Under the pieces are notes generated by a model. That model did not search any database. It worked only from the letters and a program-made list of their open reading frames with translations, and was not told where the DNA came from. 44,227 bases of DNA from Hyphomicrobiales bacterium (GTDB lineage: Bacteria > Pseudomonadota > Alphaproteobacteria > Rhizobiales > Aestuariivirgaceae): assembly GCA_016792865.1 (NCBI GenBank), contig JAEUMJ010000022.1, positions 1-44,227 of the forward strand. Reading direction: 5' to 3'. The number at the start of each line of letters is the position of its first letter. Positions within the stretch are counted from its first letter, which is position 1. Made by a program: the position numbers and the translations under genes. This document shows positions 32,591 through 40,948 of this stretch, piece after piece.

Positions 32591-33775
32591 TCAGGATTCG
32601 AGGGCCTTCACGCCCGGCAGTTCCTTGCCTTCCAGCCATTCCAGGAAGGCACCACCTGCCGTTGAGATATAGGTGAAGTCATCTGCTGCACCGGCATGGT
32701 TGAGCGCCGAAACGGTATCGCCTCCGCCCGCAACCGTCACCAGCTTGCCGGCCCTGGTAAGGGCGGCGGCGTGTTGCGCAACGGCATTGGTCGCCGTGTC
32801 GAAGGGCGCAATTTCAAAGGCGCCCATCGGGCCGTTCCACACCACGGTCTTGGCATTGTCGAAACAGGCTTTCACCTTGGCAATGGATTGCGCACCCACG
32901 TCGAGGATCATTTCATCTGCCGCCACGTCATTCAGTCCCACGCTGCGCGATGCGGCGCCCGCCTTGAACTCCTTCGCCACCACGGCATCGTCCGGCAGCA
33001 GCAATGTGCAGTTCCGTTCCTTGGCCTTCGCCAGGATCTCCCTGGCCGTGGGAATGAGATCGTGCTCGCACAGCGACTTGCCGACGTTCACGCCTTGCGC
33101 GGCGAGGAAGGTGTTGGCCATGCCGCCGCCGATCACGATGGTGTTGGCAATGCCGGAGAGATTGCCGAGCAGTTCGAGTTTCGTCGAGACCTTGGCGCCT
33201 CCGACCACGGCCACGAGCGGGCGCGTGGGTTTTTCCAGGGCGGCTTGCAGCGCCTTCAGTTCGGCCTCCATGGCGCGGCCCGCATAGGCGGGAATGACAT
33301 GGGCAATGCCCTCGGTGGAGGAATGCGCACGGTGCGCAGCCGAGAAGGCGTCATTCACGAAGATGTCGCCGAGGCCGCCCAGCATCCGCGCAAAGGCGGA
33401 ATCGTTCTTTTCTTCACCGCCGTGATACCGGGTGTTCTCCATCAGCGTCACCGTGCCGGGCCGGGCCTCCACGGCGGGGGCCGACTGCCAATCCGTGAAA
33501 ACGAACGTCACGGGCTGGCCCAGCGCCTGTTCCAGTGCGGGCGCAACCGGCTTCAACGACATTTCCGGAATGACCTTGCCCTTGGGGCGATCGAAATGCG
33601 CGAGGATGATGACGGCAGCGCCTTTCTTCAGCAGTTCCTTCAGCGTGGGCACAACGCGGTCGATGCGGGTGGTGTCGGTCACCACGCCATCCTTGATCGG
33701 CACGTTGAGATCGAGGCGGATCACGACTTTCTTGTTGGCGACGTTCACATCATCAAGGGTGCGGAAGGCGGGCAT
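32591..33775 (-). CDS. pgk: Phosphoglycerate kinase
   Basis: Glycolytic/gluconeogenic enzyme interconverting 1,3-bisphosphoglycerate plus ADP and 3-phosphoglycerate plus ATP. 394 residues, full length. The N-terminal substrate domain has [15 protein letters not shown] and [10 protein letters not shown]; the hinge [16 protein letters not shown] is present; the C-terminal nucleotide domain ends with [15 protein letters not shown] and [26 protein letters not shown] lies eight nt before the start. The gap gene, commonly its neighbour in this group, is not in the window. Confidence 0.97.
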   Translation of the reverse strand: MPAFRTLDDVNVANKKVVIRLDLNVPIKDGVVTDTTRIDRVVPTLKELLKKGAAVIILAHFDRPKGKVIPEMSLKPVAPALEQALGQPVTFVFTDWQSAPAVEARPGTVTLMENTRYHGGEEKNDSAFARMLGGLGDIFVNDAFSAAHRAHSSTEGIAHVIPAYAGRAMEAELKALQAALEKPTRPLVAVVGGAKVSTKLELLGNLSGIANTIVIGGGMANTFLAAQGVNVGKSLCEHDLIPTAREILAKAKERNCTLLLPDDAVVAKEFKAGAASRSVGLNDVAADEMILDVGAQSIAKVKACFDNAKTVVWNGPMGAFEIAPFDTATNAVAQHAAALTRAGKLVTVAGGGDTVSALNHAGAADDFTYISTAGGAFLEWLEGKELPGVKALES

Positions 33776-33850
33776 TGCATGGTCTCCATGGGCGTGAGTG
33801 AGGGGCGTACCTCAGCGCGCTTGCGATTTCAATGCGTCAGAAAGGCGGCG

Positions 33851-34945
33851 TCAGGGCACTGCGGAAATGAGCAGGAACATGGCGAAGATCGAGAGATGGA
33901 CCACGCCGGAAAGGATGTTGGTTCGCCCATTGCTGAGCGTGACCGCGCTCACGAAAAGGGCCAGCACGAGCAGCACGGTCTGGCTGGGTGAAACGCCCAG
34001 CGCAATGTTGTAGCCCGCCAGAAGGTCGGCCATGGCCACCGCCGGAATGGTAAGGCCGATGGTGGCGAGGCCGGAGCCCAGCGCCAGGTTCACGCTCACC
34101 TGCAACCGGTTGGCAATGGCGGCGCGCACGGCGGCGATGCCTTCCGGCAGCAACACCATGGCAGCGATGATGACGCCCGTGAAACTGACGGGCAGCCCTG
34201 CCCCGGTGATGCCGTCGGCCAGAACGGGAGAGAGCGATTTCGCCAGCAGGATGACCGCCAGCAGCGACACGCACAGCATTGCCGCGCTCGTCGCAAGCGT
34301 GCCGGACGTGGGCATGACGGTGTTCTCGTCGCCGTTCTCCTCGCCTTCCGGAAGGAAATAGTCGCGGTGGCGAACCGTCTGCACGAAAAGGAAGGTGCAG
34401 TAGAGGCACAGCGAGGTGATCGCCACCATGAGGAGCTGCACATTGCTGAATGTGGGTCCGTAGGTCGCGATGGTGAAGTTGGGCAGGATCAGCGTGATCA
34501 CCGCGAGGACCGAAAGGACCGAAAGCGCCGACGAGGTTCCGCGGATGCGGATGGTCTGTTCGAAATGATGGCGGCTGCCGAGCAGGAGGCTGAGGCCCAC
34601 GATCGCCGTCGTGATGATCATGATGGCGGAATAGACCGTGTCACGCGCAATCGTCTCGCCGCCCTCGCCCGCCCCCACCATCAGCGAGAGGATCAGCCCC
34701 ACTTCCAGAACGGTGACGGCCAGCGCCAGCACGATCGAACCCAACGGCTCACCCACACGGGCGGCAATGAGTTCCGCGTGGTGGACCGCGGCAAAGACAG
34801 ATCCCCCGAGCAGCAGCGCCACGACCAGCGCAATGCCAGCATGCAGGGAGGGAGAATAGCCCATTGCAATTGCGCCCAGCGCCGCGATTCCTGCGGCGGG
34901 AAGCACGATCGTCCAGAGTGGATTTTCAATCCTGTGCGCCGCCAT
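33851..34945 (-). CDS. Calcium:cation antiporter (CaCA family, ChaA-like)
   Basis: Inner-membrane Ca2+(Na+)/H+ antiporter. The start at 34945 follows AGGA by eight nt and gives 364 residues with about eleven membrane helices. The two alpha repeats with their acidic centres are visible: LALAVTVLEVGLILSLMV with GGETIARDTVYSAIMIITTAIVG, and GVIIAAMVLLPEGIAAVRAAIANR with LGSGLATIGLTIPAVAMA. An acidic loop EGEENGDEN separates the halves. It lies between pgk and tkt in place of the gap gene usually found there. Confidence 0.9.
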   Translation of the reverse strand: MAAHRIENPLWTIVLPAAGIAALGAIAMGYSPSLHAGIALVVALLLGGSVFAAVHHAELIAARVGEPLGSIVLALAVTVLEVGLILSLMVGAGEGGETIARDTVYSAIMIITTAIVGLSLLLGSRHHFEQTIRIRGTSSALSVLSVLAVITLILPNFTIATYGPTFSNVQLLMVAITSLCLYCTFLFVQTVRHRDYFLPEGEENGDENTVMPTSGTLATSAAMLCVSLLAVILLAKSLSPVLADGITGAGLPVSFTGVIIAAMVLLPEGIAAVRAAIANRLQVSVNLALGSGLATIGLTIPAVAMADLLAGYNIALGVSPSQTVLLVLALFVSAVTLSNGRTNILSGVVHLSIFAMFLLISAVP

Positions 34946-35035
34946 CAAATGTTCCTGCTTCTGATACGGAAACACTGTAGGGACGGAGCACGGGGGCGTC
35001 CAGTGTTGAGGGCAGAAGAAACAACTGGACACACT

Positions 35036-35051
35036 GTATCCAAATGGATAC
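35036..35051 (+). promoter_or_regulatory. Palindromic operator of the toxin-antitoxin module
   Basis: GTATCC-AAAT-GGATAC is a perfect 6-bp inverted repeat immediately upstream of the toxin start, overlapping a -10-like GATACT. A further half copy (GTATCC) lies at 35064-35069. Such palindromes are bound by the helix-turn-helix antitoxin for autorepression. Confidence 0.6.
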
Positions 35052-35060
35052 TAACGACGA

Positions 35061-35372
35061 ATGGTATCCTTCATTCAATCTTCCGTCTTCGCGGCGTGGC
35101 TGCGGGGCTTGAACGACGAAGGTGCCAAAGCCCACATTCTGCGCCGGATTTCGAGCGCTGAATTGGGGCATTTCGGGGATTGCAAGAGTGTGGGTGAAGG
35201 CATCTCGGAGATGCGCATTCACCATGGCCCGGGGTATCGGCTTTACTTCATTCGCAGAGGCAGCACGGTTTACGTCCTGCTCTGAGGCGGGAACAAGTCG
35301 ACTCAGAAGAGAGACATCCAGGCCGCCAAGAAGATTGCGCGGCTGATCAAGGAACAGGCGAATGACGCGTAG
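35061..35372 (+). pseudogene. HigB/RelE-like addiction module killer protein, interrupted by in-frame TGA
   Basis: Family: RelE/HigB-type mRNA interferase (TIGR02683 group). The frame starting at 35061 reads SVFAAWLRGLND, GISEMRIHHGPGYRLYFIRR and STVYVLL, then a TGA at 35283-35285, and resumes in the same frame as GGNKSTQKRDIQAAKKIARL until TAG at 35370-35372. Intact relatives read LLCGGDKSTQ at this point, so a TGC cysteine codon has become TGA. The product is cut to 74 residues and lacks the conserved C-terminal strand and helix, so is probably inactive. The full-length frame overlaps the antitoxin start by 11 nt, as in intact operons. Confidence 0.85.
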
Positions 35373-35658
35373 ATCGAAGATCACTTTCTCGAAGTTCGAT
35401 GTGGCGGATTACCTCGACAATGAGAAAGTCATTGCCGCGTATCTTTCTGAAGCGGCGCAGGACGACAATCCAGACGTATTGCTGAAGGCCCTCGCAGACG
35501 TGGCAAAGGCGCGGGGCATGGCTCAGGTGGCGAAGGACTCGGGCCTCGGCCGCGAGAGCCTTTACAAGGCCCTCGCACCGGGTGCGAAGCCGCGTTACGA
35601 AACCATCGCCGCCGTGATGCGTGCGCTCAAGGTCAAGTTCGAAGTCGCAGTAAAGTGA
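35362..35658 (+). CDS. Addiction module antidote protein (HigA-like, TIGR02684 group)
   Basis: Intact 98-residue antitoxin. The N-terminal half (ITFSKFDVADYLDNEKVIAAYLSEA) is the toxin-binding part; the C-terminal helix-turn-helix (AKARGMAQVAKDSGLGRESLYKALAPG) should bind the palindrome upstream of the toxin. It overlaps the 3' end of the broken toxin frame. With the toxin apparently dead, it may persist as an anti-addiction module or by chance. Confidence 0.93.
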   Translation: MTRRSKITFSKFDVADYLDNEKVIAAYLSEAAQDDNPDVLLKALADVAKARGMAQVAKDSGLGRESLYKALAPGAKPRYETIAAVMRALKVKFEVAVK

Positions 35659-35839
35659 CCTAAGCCATGGCGATGATAACTATTAACTGCAGGCTTTGAT
35701 TACTCGGGTCGAAACTTGATCAACACCATCCAAACTGAAAACAGCCTCTAGTTCACTCATTTCATATGGCGCCGCAGCGATAACTACCGCGCTGACCCCT
35801 CACCTTCTCGGGGGCAGGCTCTTCAGGTGACGGAAAGAA
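35659..35839. other. AT-richer spacer between antitoxin and tkt
   Basis: About 180 nt without a gene. The first 100 nt are clearly richer in A and T than the surrounding genes, which fits a transferred toxin-antitoxin element flank. Near 35797-35815 a C-run and G-run (CCCC/GGGG) could form a hairpin after the tkt stop, but no tidy terminator is seen. Confidence 0.4.
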
Positions 35840-37810
35840 TCACTTCGCCGTCGCCGCCTTCACCACGGCCTTGGCCGTGATGCCGAACTTTTCGTAAAGC
35901 TGCTCGGCGGGGCCGGAGGCACCGAAGCCGGTCATGCCGATGAACTTGCCGTCCGCGCCGATGAAGCGGTCCCAGCCCATGCGAAGCCCGGCTTCCACCG
36001 CGATGCGGATCTTCTCGGTGCCAAGCACCTTTTCCTTGTAGGCCTTCGACTGCTTTTCAAACAGCTCCATGGAGGGCACGGAAACGACGCGGGTCGGGAT
36101 GCCCTTCTTGTCGAGCATGGCCTTCGCTGCGATGGCGATTTCCACTTCCGAGCCGCTTGCGAAGATCACGGCCTTGGCCTTCTTCTTCGATTCCGCAATC
36201 TCGTATGCACCCTGGGCGCAGAGGTTCCTGGCGGAATAGGACAGGCGCGCCGGCAACAGCTTCTGGCGCGTGAGAACCAGCGTCGATGGCGTGGCCTTGC
36301 TCTCCAGCGCGATCTGCCAGCACTCGGCCGCTTCCACCGCATCGCAGGGGCGCATGACCAGATGGTTGGGAATGGCGCGGCAGGCGGCAAGATGCTCGAC
36401 CGGCTGATGCGTGGGGCCATCCTCGCCGAGGCCGATCGAATCGTGCGTCATCACGAAGATGGAACGGATGCCCATGAGCGCGGCAAGGCGCATGGAAGGG
36501 CGGCAATAGTCAGTGAAGCAGAAGAAGGTGCCGCCATAGGGAATGACGCCGCCATGCAGGGCGAGGCCGTTCATCGCGGCGGCCATGCCATGCTCGCGGA
36601 TGCCGTAGTGCACATAGCGGCCCGCATAGTTGGAGGCGGAGAACACCACCATGTCCTTCGACTTGGTGTTGTTGGAGCCGGTGAGGTCGGCCGATCCGCC
36701 CATGGTTTCCGGCACCGCGGCATTGATCACGTCGAGGGCATTCTGCGATGAGTTGCGGGTGGCGATATGCGGCGGCTTCTTCGCCAGTTCCTTCTTGTAG
36801 TCGGACATCACCTTTTCGAAATTGTCCGGCAGCTTGCCCGCCATGATGCGGTTGAACCACGCCTTGCTGGGCGAGGTCGACAGACGCCCTTCCCAGGCCG
36901 TGCGTTCGGCCTTTCCGCGTGCGCCTGCCTCGCGCCAGGCATTGAGGATGTGCGGCGGAATCTCGAAAGCGGGCCACGGCCAGTCCAGTTCCTTGCGGGT
37001 GAGTGCGATTTCTGCATCACCCAGCGGAGAACCGTGGGCCTGATAGCTGTCCTTCTTGTTGGGCGAACCCCAGCCGATGATGGTCTTGGCGGCAATCAGC
37101 ACGGGCTGATCGGAAAGCTGTGCTGTTGCCAGCGCCACGGAAATGGCGGTGTGATCGTGACCGTCGCAGCGCAGGACCTTCCAGCCGGACGCTTCGAAAC
37201 GCTTCACCTGATCGGTGGAGTCGGCCATGGAGATGCGGCCATCGATGGAAATGTTGTTGTCGTCCCAGATGACGATGAGGTTCTTGAGCTTGAGATGCCC
37301 GGCAAGGCTGATGGCTTCCTGGCTGATGCCTTCCATGAGGCAGCCGTCACCTGCCAGGACATATGTCTTGTGGTTGACCAGATCGTCACCGAACTGGGCG
37401 TTGAGGTGGCGTTCGGCCATGGCGAAGCCGACAGCGTTGGAAATGCCCTGTCCCAGCGGACCCGTTGTTGTCTCGATGCCGTCGGCGTGGCCGTATTCCG
37501 GGTGCCCCGCCGTCTTCGCCCCCAACTGCCGGAACTTCTTGAGGTCTTCGACCGTCATGTCCTTGTACCCGGTAAGGTACAGGAGGTTGTAGAGGAGGAT
37601 CGAGGCATGGCCAGCCGAGAGGATGAAGCGGTCCCGGTCGGGCCAGTTGGGGGCCGACGAATCAAACTTCAGGAACTTCGTGAACAGGACTGTGGCCACG
37701 TCAGCCATTCCCATGGGCGCTCCGGGATGGCCGGAATTGGCCTTCTGCACGGCATCCATCGACAAGGCGCGGATGGCGTTGGCCATGGAGCGGGGCGTAA
37801 CTTCGGTCAT
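35840..37810 (-). CDS. tkt: Transketolase
   Basis: Thiamine-diphosphate enzyme of the pentose phosphate/Calvin pathways. The start at 37810 (MTEVTPRSMANAIRALSMDA) gives 656 residues, the usual length. Motifs: KANSGHPGAPMGMADVATVL, the ThDP/Mg signature GDGCLMEGISQEAISLAGHL ending in the Asn of WDDNNISIDG, FCFTDYCRPSMRLAALM in the Pyr domain, and a C-terminal domain with EAGLRMGWDRFIG. It is divergent from the DUF4164-zapA pair, as in other Hyphomicrobiales. Confidence 0.96.
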   Translation of the reverse strand: MTEVTPRSMANAIRALSMDAVQKANSGHPGAPMGMADVATVLFTKFLKFDSSAPNWPDRDRFILSAGHASILLYNLLYLTGYKDMTVEDLKKFRQLGAKTAGHPEYGHADGIETTTGPLGQGISNAVGFAMAERHLNAQFGDDLVNHKTYVLAGDGCLMEGISQEAISLAGHLKLKNLIVIWDDNNISIDGRISMADSTDQVKRFEASGWKVLRCDGHDHTAISVALATAQLSDQPVLIAAKTIIGWGSPNKKDSYQAHGSPLGDAEIALTRKELDWPWPAFEIPPHILNAWREAGARGKAERTAWEGRLSTSPSKAWFNRIMAGKLPDNFEKVMSDYKKELAKKPPHIATRNSSQNALDVINAAVPETMGGSADLTGSNNTKSKDMVVFSASNYAGRYVHYGIREHGMAAAMNGLALHGGVIPYGGTFFCFTDYCRPSMRLAALMGIRSIFVMTHDSIGLGEDGPTHQPVEHLAACRAIPNHLVMRPCDAVEAAECWQIALESKATPSTLVLTRQKLLPARLSYSARNLCAQGAYEIAESKKKAKAVIFASGSEVEIAIAAKAMLDKKGIPTRVVSVPSMELFEKQSKAYKEKVLGTEKIRIAVEAGLRMGWDRFIGADGKFIGMTGFGASGPAEQLYEKFGITAKAVVKAATAK

Positions 37811-38001
37811 GGGAATCGGCCTTTCTGGCGGGAGTTTCAATGGGATCGCGCTTCTGATAACAGCCGGGGAAACCCTGTCAATGCGGGGTCGCAGCACTGT
37901 TTGCGGGCGATTGCTTCCCAAAGCGGTCAGCTTTATGGTGCAACGAATTGTGTGTGCTTGAGAATCTCCGGTTACTGCTCTAGTGGAGTGTCAGGACGGA
38001 C

Positions 38002-38286
38002 ATGGCAGAATCAACGAAATTCGAAGCCTCTCTTCAGCGGTTTGAAAAGGCCCTGAAGCTGATCGAAGCTTCCCTTGCAAGAAAGCAGGCTGAAAACGCC
38101 CGCCTGAAGACGCTTGAGATCGAGAAAGCCACTCTCGAATCCGATCGTCAGCGCATGGACCGTGAATTGGCGCAGGTGCGCGTGAAGGCACAGGAACTGG
38201 TGGACACTTCCAAGCAGGCTGTGGGCAAGATCGATAGCGCCATGTCGCGCATTCGCTCTGTGCTGCACTCGAACAGCGGCCAATAG
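38002..38286 (+). CDS. DUF4164 family coiled-coil protein
   Basis: Small conserved alphaproteobacterial protein of 94 residues, almost wholly predicted coiled coil (heptads through FEASLQRFEKALKLIEASLA and LETLEIEKA-like text to about residue 80). Function unknown; its constant pairing with zapA suggests a cell-division accessory role. Eight nt separate its stop from the zapA ATG. Confidence 0.85.
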   Translation: MAESTKFEASLQRFEKALKLIEASLARKQAENARLKTLEIEKATLESDRQRMDRELAQVRVKAQELVDTSKQAVGKIDSAMSRIRSVLHSNSGQ

Positions 38287-38294
38287 GAGTGGTC

Positions 38295-38639
38295 ATGGCA
38301 AATGTCGTCGTCAACATCGCCGGTCGCCCCTACACCATGCAGTGCCCTGACGGTGAGGAAGATCATCTGAAGGATCTTGCCAAGCTGCTGGATACCGAAG
38401 TGGGCCGCATCCGCCAGAGCGTGGGCGCCATCGGTGACATCCGCCAGCTGGTGATGGCGGGCCTCATGGTGGCCGATCGCCTGTCCGAGGCAACACGCAA
38501 GCTGGAAGACATGCAAGACCAGCTGGATGGCCTTCGCATCAGCCGTGATCAGGCCCTGCAACAGATCCGCCAGCAGGACGAGAATTTTGCCAAGGCGCTG
38601 GAAATCGCCGCGCAAAAGCTGGAGGAAATGGCGCAGTAA
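38295..38639 (+). CDS. zapA: Cell division protein ZapA
   Basis: FtsZ-ring stabilising protein. The start at 38295 follows AGGAG by six nt (a GTG at 38289 is within the leader) and gives 114 residues. The N-terminal domain reads VVVNIAGRPYTMQCPDGEEDHLKDLAKLLD; the rest is a coiled coil (about 60-114). In many proteobacteria, including E. coli, zapA is followed by 6S RNA and ygfA on the same strand; here it is followed instead by a convergent unknown gene 10 nt away, and 6S-ygfA is about 20 kb to the left. Confidence 0.94.
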   Translation: MANVVVNIAGRPYTMQCPDGEEDHLKDLAKLLDTEVGRIRQSVGAIGDIRQLVMAGLMVADRLSEATRKLEDMQDQLDGLRISRDQALQQIRQQDENFAKALEIAAQKLEEMAQ

Positions 38640-38649
38640 TCCTGTCGCC

Positions 38650-39063
38650 TCATGCCGCTTCGCATCTGAGATATGTATGGGGCCTGCGATCCTTTTCGCT
38701 TGCCCCTTCCGTGGTCAGCGTGACCTCGAGCTCCCCGGCGCGCAAGCGCCTGTAGACATAGCTCTCCGAGTAACTGTCGAGTCCGTCTTCACAGGACGCC
38801 GCAAGCGCCCAGGTGTTTTCGCCCGTCTTCTCCACACGCGACCAGGCGCAACCGCCCTCCCAGAATGAAATGCCGTCAGCGCTGACGGTCCAGGGAGTCG
38901 TATCGGCATTTTCCACGCCGCTTACGGCCCTCGCCCGCAGCATGGCGCAGCCCTCCGGGTTCAGCACGTATGTACCGTCAATGAAATCGGCCTTGTCTTG
39001 CGCCAGCGCAACCGGGGACAAGAACAGAAAGACAGAGGCCAAAGCTGGAATGGGGCGGTACAT
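38650..39063 (-). CDS. Hypothetical secreted protein with four cysteines
   Basis: Not recognised. The start at 39063 follows GAGGAG by about eight nt; 137 residues. Signal peptide about 1-20 (ASVFLFLSPVALA), mature part beginning QDKADFIDGTYVLNPEGCAML; four cysteines (in EGCAM, GGCAW, ASCED and LRCEA) could form two disulfides. The pattern of alternating strands and an early GTYVL suggests a small beta-barrel or lipocalin-like fold, but this is a guess. It ends 10 nt from the zapA stop. Confidence 0.72.
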   Translation of the reverse strand: MYRPIPALASVFLFLSPVALAQDKADFIDGTYVLNPEGCAMLRARAVSGVENADTTPWTVSADGISFWEGGCAWSRVEKTGENTWALAASCEDGLDSYSESYVYRRLRAGELEVTLTTEGASEKDRRPHTYLRCEAA

Positions 39064-39141
39064 GGGTCGTTCTCCTCGCCCCTGGTTGCCGCAGCCCACA
39101 TGAATGTTGCCCGAACGGGACGATTCACGGTGTCTTGCGCA

Positions 39142-39158
39142 ATGTTATAACATAACAT
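39142..39158 (+). promoter_or_regulatory. Zur box
   Basis: Perfect inverted repeat ATGTTAT-AAC-ATAACAT, the form of the alphaproteobacterial zinc uptake regulator site. It lies 37 nt upstream of the COG0523 GTPase start, where bound Zur would block transcription when zinc is plentiful. Confidence 0.8.
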
Positions 39159-39194
39159 ATGAAACCGCTTCCCGAATCCAGAGGAGATCCATCC

Positions 39195-40412
39195 ATGCAC
39201 CATGCCCTGCCCACCCGCCTGCCCGTCACCGTGCTGTCCGGTTTTCTGGGAGCGGGCAAGACAACCCTTCTCAATCACGTTCTCAACAATCGCGACGGCC
39301 TGAAGGTGGCCGTGATCGTGAATGACATGAGCGAGGTGAACATTGACGCCAGCCTCGTGCGCGACGGTGGCGCAAGACTCTCGCGCACCGATGAAAAGCT
39401 GGTGGAGATGTCGAACGGCTGCATCTGCTGCACATTGCGCGACGATCTCCTGAAGGAGGTCACCCGGCTCGCGGAGGAACGCCGCTTCGACTACCTGCTG
39501 ATCGAGAGCACCGGCATTGCCGAGCCGATGCCCGTTGCCGCCACATTCGAGTTCCGGGACGAAGCGGGACACAGCCTTTCCGATGTGGCCCGTCTCGACA
39601 CCATGGTCACCGTCGTGGATGCGGTGAACCTGCTGAAGGATTACGGTTCCACCGACTTCCTGCAAACACGCGGCCTGTCATTGGGAGAGGGCGATGAGCG
39701 AACATTGGTCAACCTTCTCGTCGATCAGATCGAGTTCGCCGATACCATCGTGCTGAACAAGATCGGAACTGCCACGGCAGAGCAGCGCCAGGCCGCGCAT
39801 GGCATCATCCGGGCATTGAATCCTGCTGCCCATGTCGTGGAGGCCGACTACGGCAAGGTTCCCCTCGCAGACATCCTCGCGACAGGGCGTTTCGACTTTG
39901 AAAAGGCCCACCAGAATCCAACCTGGTACAAGGAGCTTCACGGCTTCAAGGACCACGTTCCGGAAACGGAGGAATATGGCGTGTCGAATTTCGTCTATCG
40001 CACCAGCCGCCCCTTCGATCCTGAACGATTCCGGGCCTTCATCAATTCGTCCTGGCCGGGTGTGGTGCGCGCCAAGGGCTTCTTCTGGGTGGCCTCGCGG
40101 CCGGACTGGGTAGGAGAACTGAGTCAGGCTGGCGCCCTCGTGTCCACCGGCGCGGCGGGGCAATGGTGGGCCGCAGTCCCGAAAAAGAACTGGCCCGCGC
40201 ATCGCGACTGGAAGGAGTGGATCAAGACGCGGTGGGATCCCATCTGGGGCGACCGCCGCCAGGAACTGGTGTTCATCGGCGTCAACATGGACGAGGCAGC
40301 GCTTCGCCAGAGGCTCGACCTTTGCCTGATGCCGGAGGCCACGCCTGACTTCAAGGCCTGGGCCCGGCTTCCCGACAACTTCCCCGTCTGGCGCAAGCGG
40401 GAGAACGCCTGA
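39195..40412 (+). CDS. COG0523 GTP-binding zinc metallochaperone (ZigA/YciC type, CobW family)
   Basis: G3E GTPase expected to allocate zinc to client enzymes during zinc shortage. The start at 39195 has AGAGGAG about eight nt upstream; an ATG at 39159 abuts the Zur box and would lie at the transcription start. In 405 residues: Walker [10 protein letters not shown] (16-24), metal-binding CxCC within [13 protein letters not shown] (C76, C78, C79), ESTGIAEP, and the NKIG guanine-specificity motif (VLNKIG). The C-terminal CobW domain (about 270-390) follows. Zur-box control, rather than cobalamin-gene context, supports a zinc role over CobW proper. Confidence 0.93.
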   Translation: MHHALPTRLPVTVLSGFLGAGKTTLLNHVLNNRDGLKVAVIVNDMSEVNIDASLVRDGGARLSRTDEKLVEMSNGCICCTLRDDLLKEVTRLAEERRFDYLLIESTGIAEPMPVAATFEFRDEAGHSLSDVARLDTMVTVVDAVNLLKDYGSTDFLQTRGLSLGEGDERTLVNLLVDQIEFADTIVLNKIGTATAEQRQAAHGIIRALNPAAHVVEADYGKVPLADILATGRFDFEKAHQNPTWYKELHGFKDHVPETEEYGVSNFVYRTSRPFDPERFRAFINSSWPGVVRAKGFFWVASRPDWVGELSQAGALVSTGAAGQWWAAVPKKNWPAHRDWKEWIKTRWDPIWGDRRQELVFIGVNMDEAALRQRLDLCLMPEATPDFKAWARLPDNFPVWRKRENA

Positions 40413-40492
40413 ACGATTGTCGGCAACGGCATTCAGATGCGGTTCAGGTCACGTCGCCTATCTTCCGTTCCATCATCACGAGGATAACGCAC

Positions 40493-40810
40493 ATGAACCG
40501 CATCTCCACGCTCTCATTTGCCACCGTTGCCGTGCTTGCCGGCCTCGCCGCGACGGCCCCCGCGCAGGCACAATACTGCGAAGGCACGGTGCACGGCCTG
40601 TCGCGATACTACAATCCTTCAACCGGCGCCGGTTTCCTTGCCGTCCGCGCCAAGCCCCGCGCCTCTTCCCACCAGCGCGGCGAACTCTTCAACGGCGACA
40701 AGGTGGAAATCTTCGATCGCAGCGGCAACTGGTACCGCATCGCTCCCCTAGATGGCGGCCCGGAAGGCTGGGCACACGCCCGCTGGATCTGGAACGACTG
40801 CAATTATTGA
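40493..40810 (+). CDS. Small secreted SH3-domain protein
   Basis: 105 residues: signal peptide 1-26 (AGLAATAPAQA) and one bacterial SH3 domain (about 40-100: FLAVRAKPRASSHQRGEL, NGDKVEIFDRSGNWYRI, EGWAHARWIW). Two cysteines (YCEGT and NDCNY) could link the ends. Probably a periplasmic cell-wall-binding or targeting module. It is 80 nt downstream of the zinc GTPase and ahead of a strong terminator, so it might share the Zur-controlled transcript. Confidence 0.85.
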   Translation: MNRISTLSFATVAVLAGLAATAPAQAQYCEGTVHGLSRYYNPSTGAGFLAVRAKPRASSHQRGELFNGDKVEIFDRSGNWYRIAPLDGGPEGWAHARWIWNDCNY

Positions 40811-40843
40811 TTTCGCTCGGGACGGACAGGGCGCTAGCGAAGG

Positions 40844-40873
40844 CAGGGCAGCCCGCGATGGCTGCCCTGTTTT
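40844..40873 (+). terminator. Rho-independent terminator after the SH3 gene
   Basis: Perfect 10-bp stem CAGGGCAGCC / GGCTGCCCTG with a six-base loop, followed by TTTT (40870-40873). The best intrinsic terminator in the window; it closes the transcript running from the zinc GTPase or the SH3 gene. Confidence 0.85.
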
Positions 40874-40948
40874 CGTGTCGCACCGCTGACGCTTGTGAGG
40901 ACGGCGGAACTTCGCCATGAATGCGGAGAACGCCAAACAGGACCAACC

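Noticed and set aside
32696-33991. Plus-strand open frame of 431 codons opposite pgk
   Set aside because: Antisense to intact phosphoglycerate kinase; no motif.
35283-35285. UGA as selenocysteine in the toxin
   Set aside because: Although it replaces a conserved Cys, no SECIS-like hairpin was evident just downstream and this family is not known to use selenocysteine; a nonsense mutation is simpler.
36767-38056. Plus-strand open frame of 429 codons opposite tkt, running into DUF4164
   Set aside because: Shadow of transketolase; would overlap the DUF4164 start in another frame.
39159-39195. ATG at 39159 as the zinc GTPase start
   Set aside because: It abuts the Zur palindrome, lacks a ribosome site and adds 12 unconserved residues; the ATG at 39195 has AGAGGAG.
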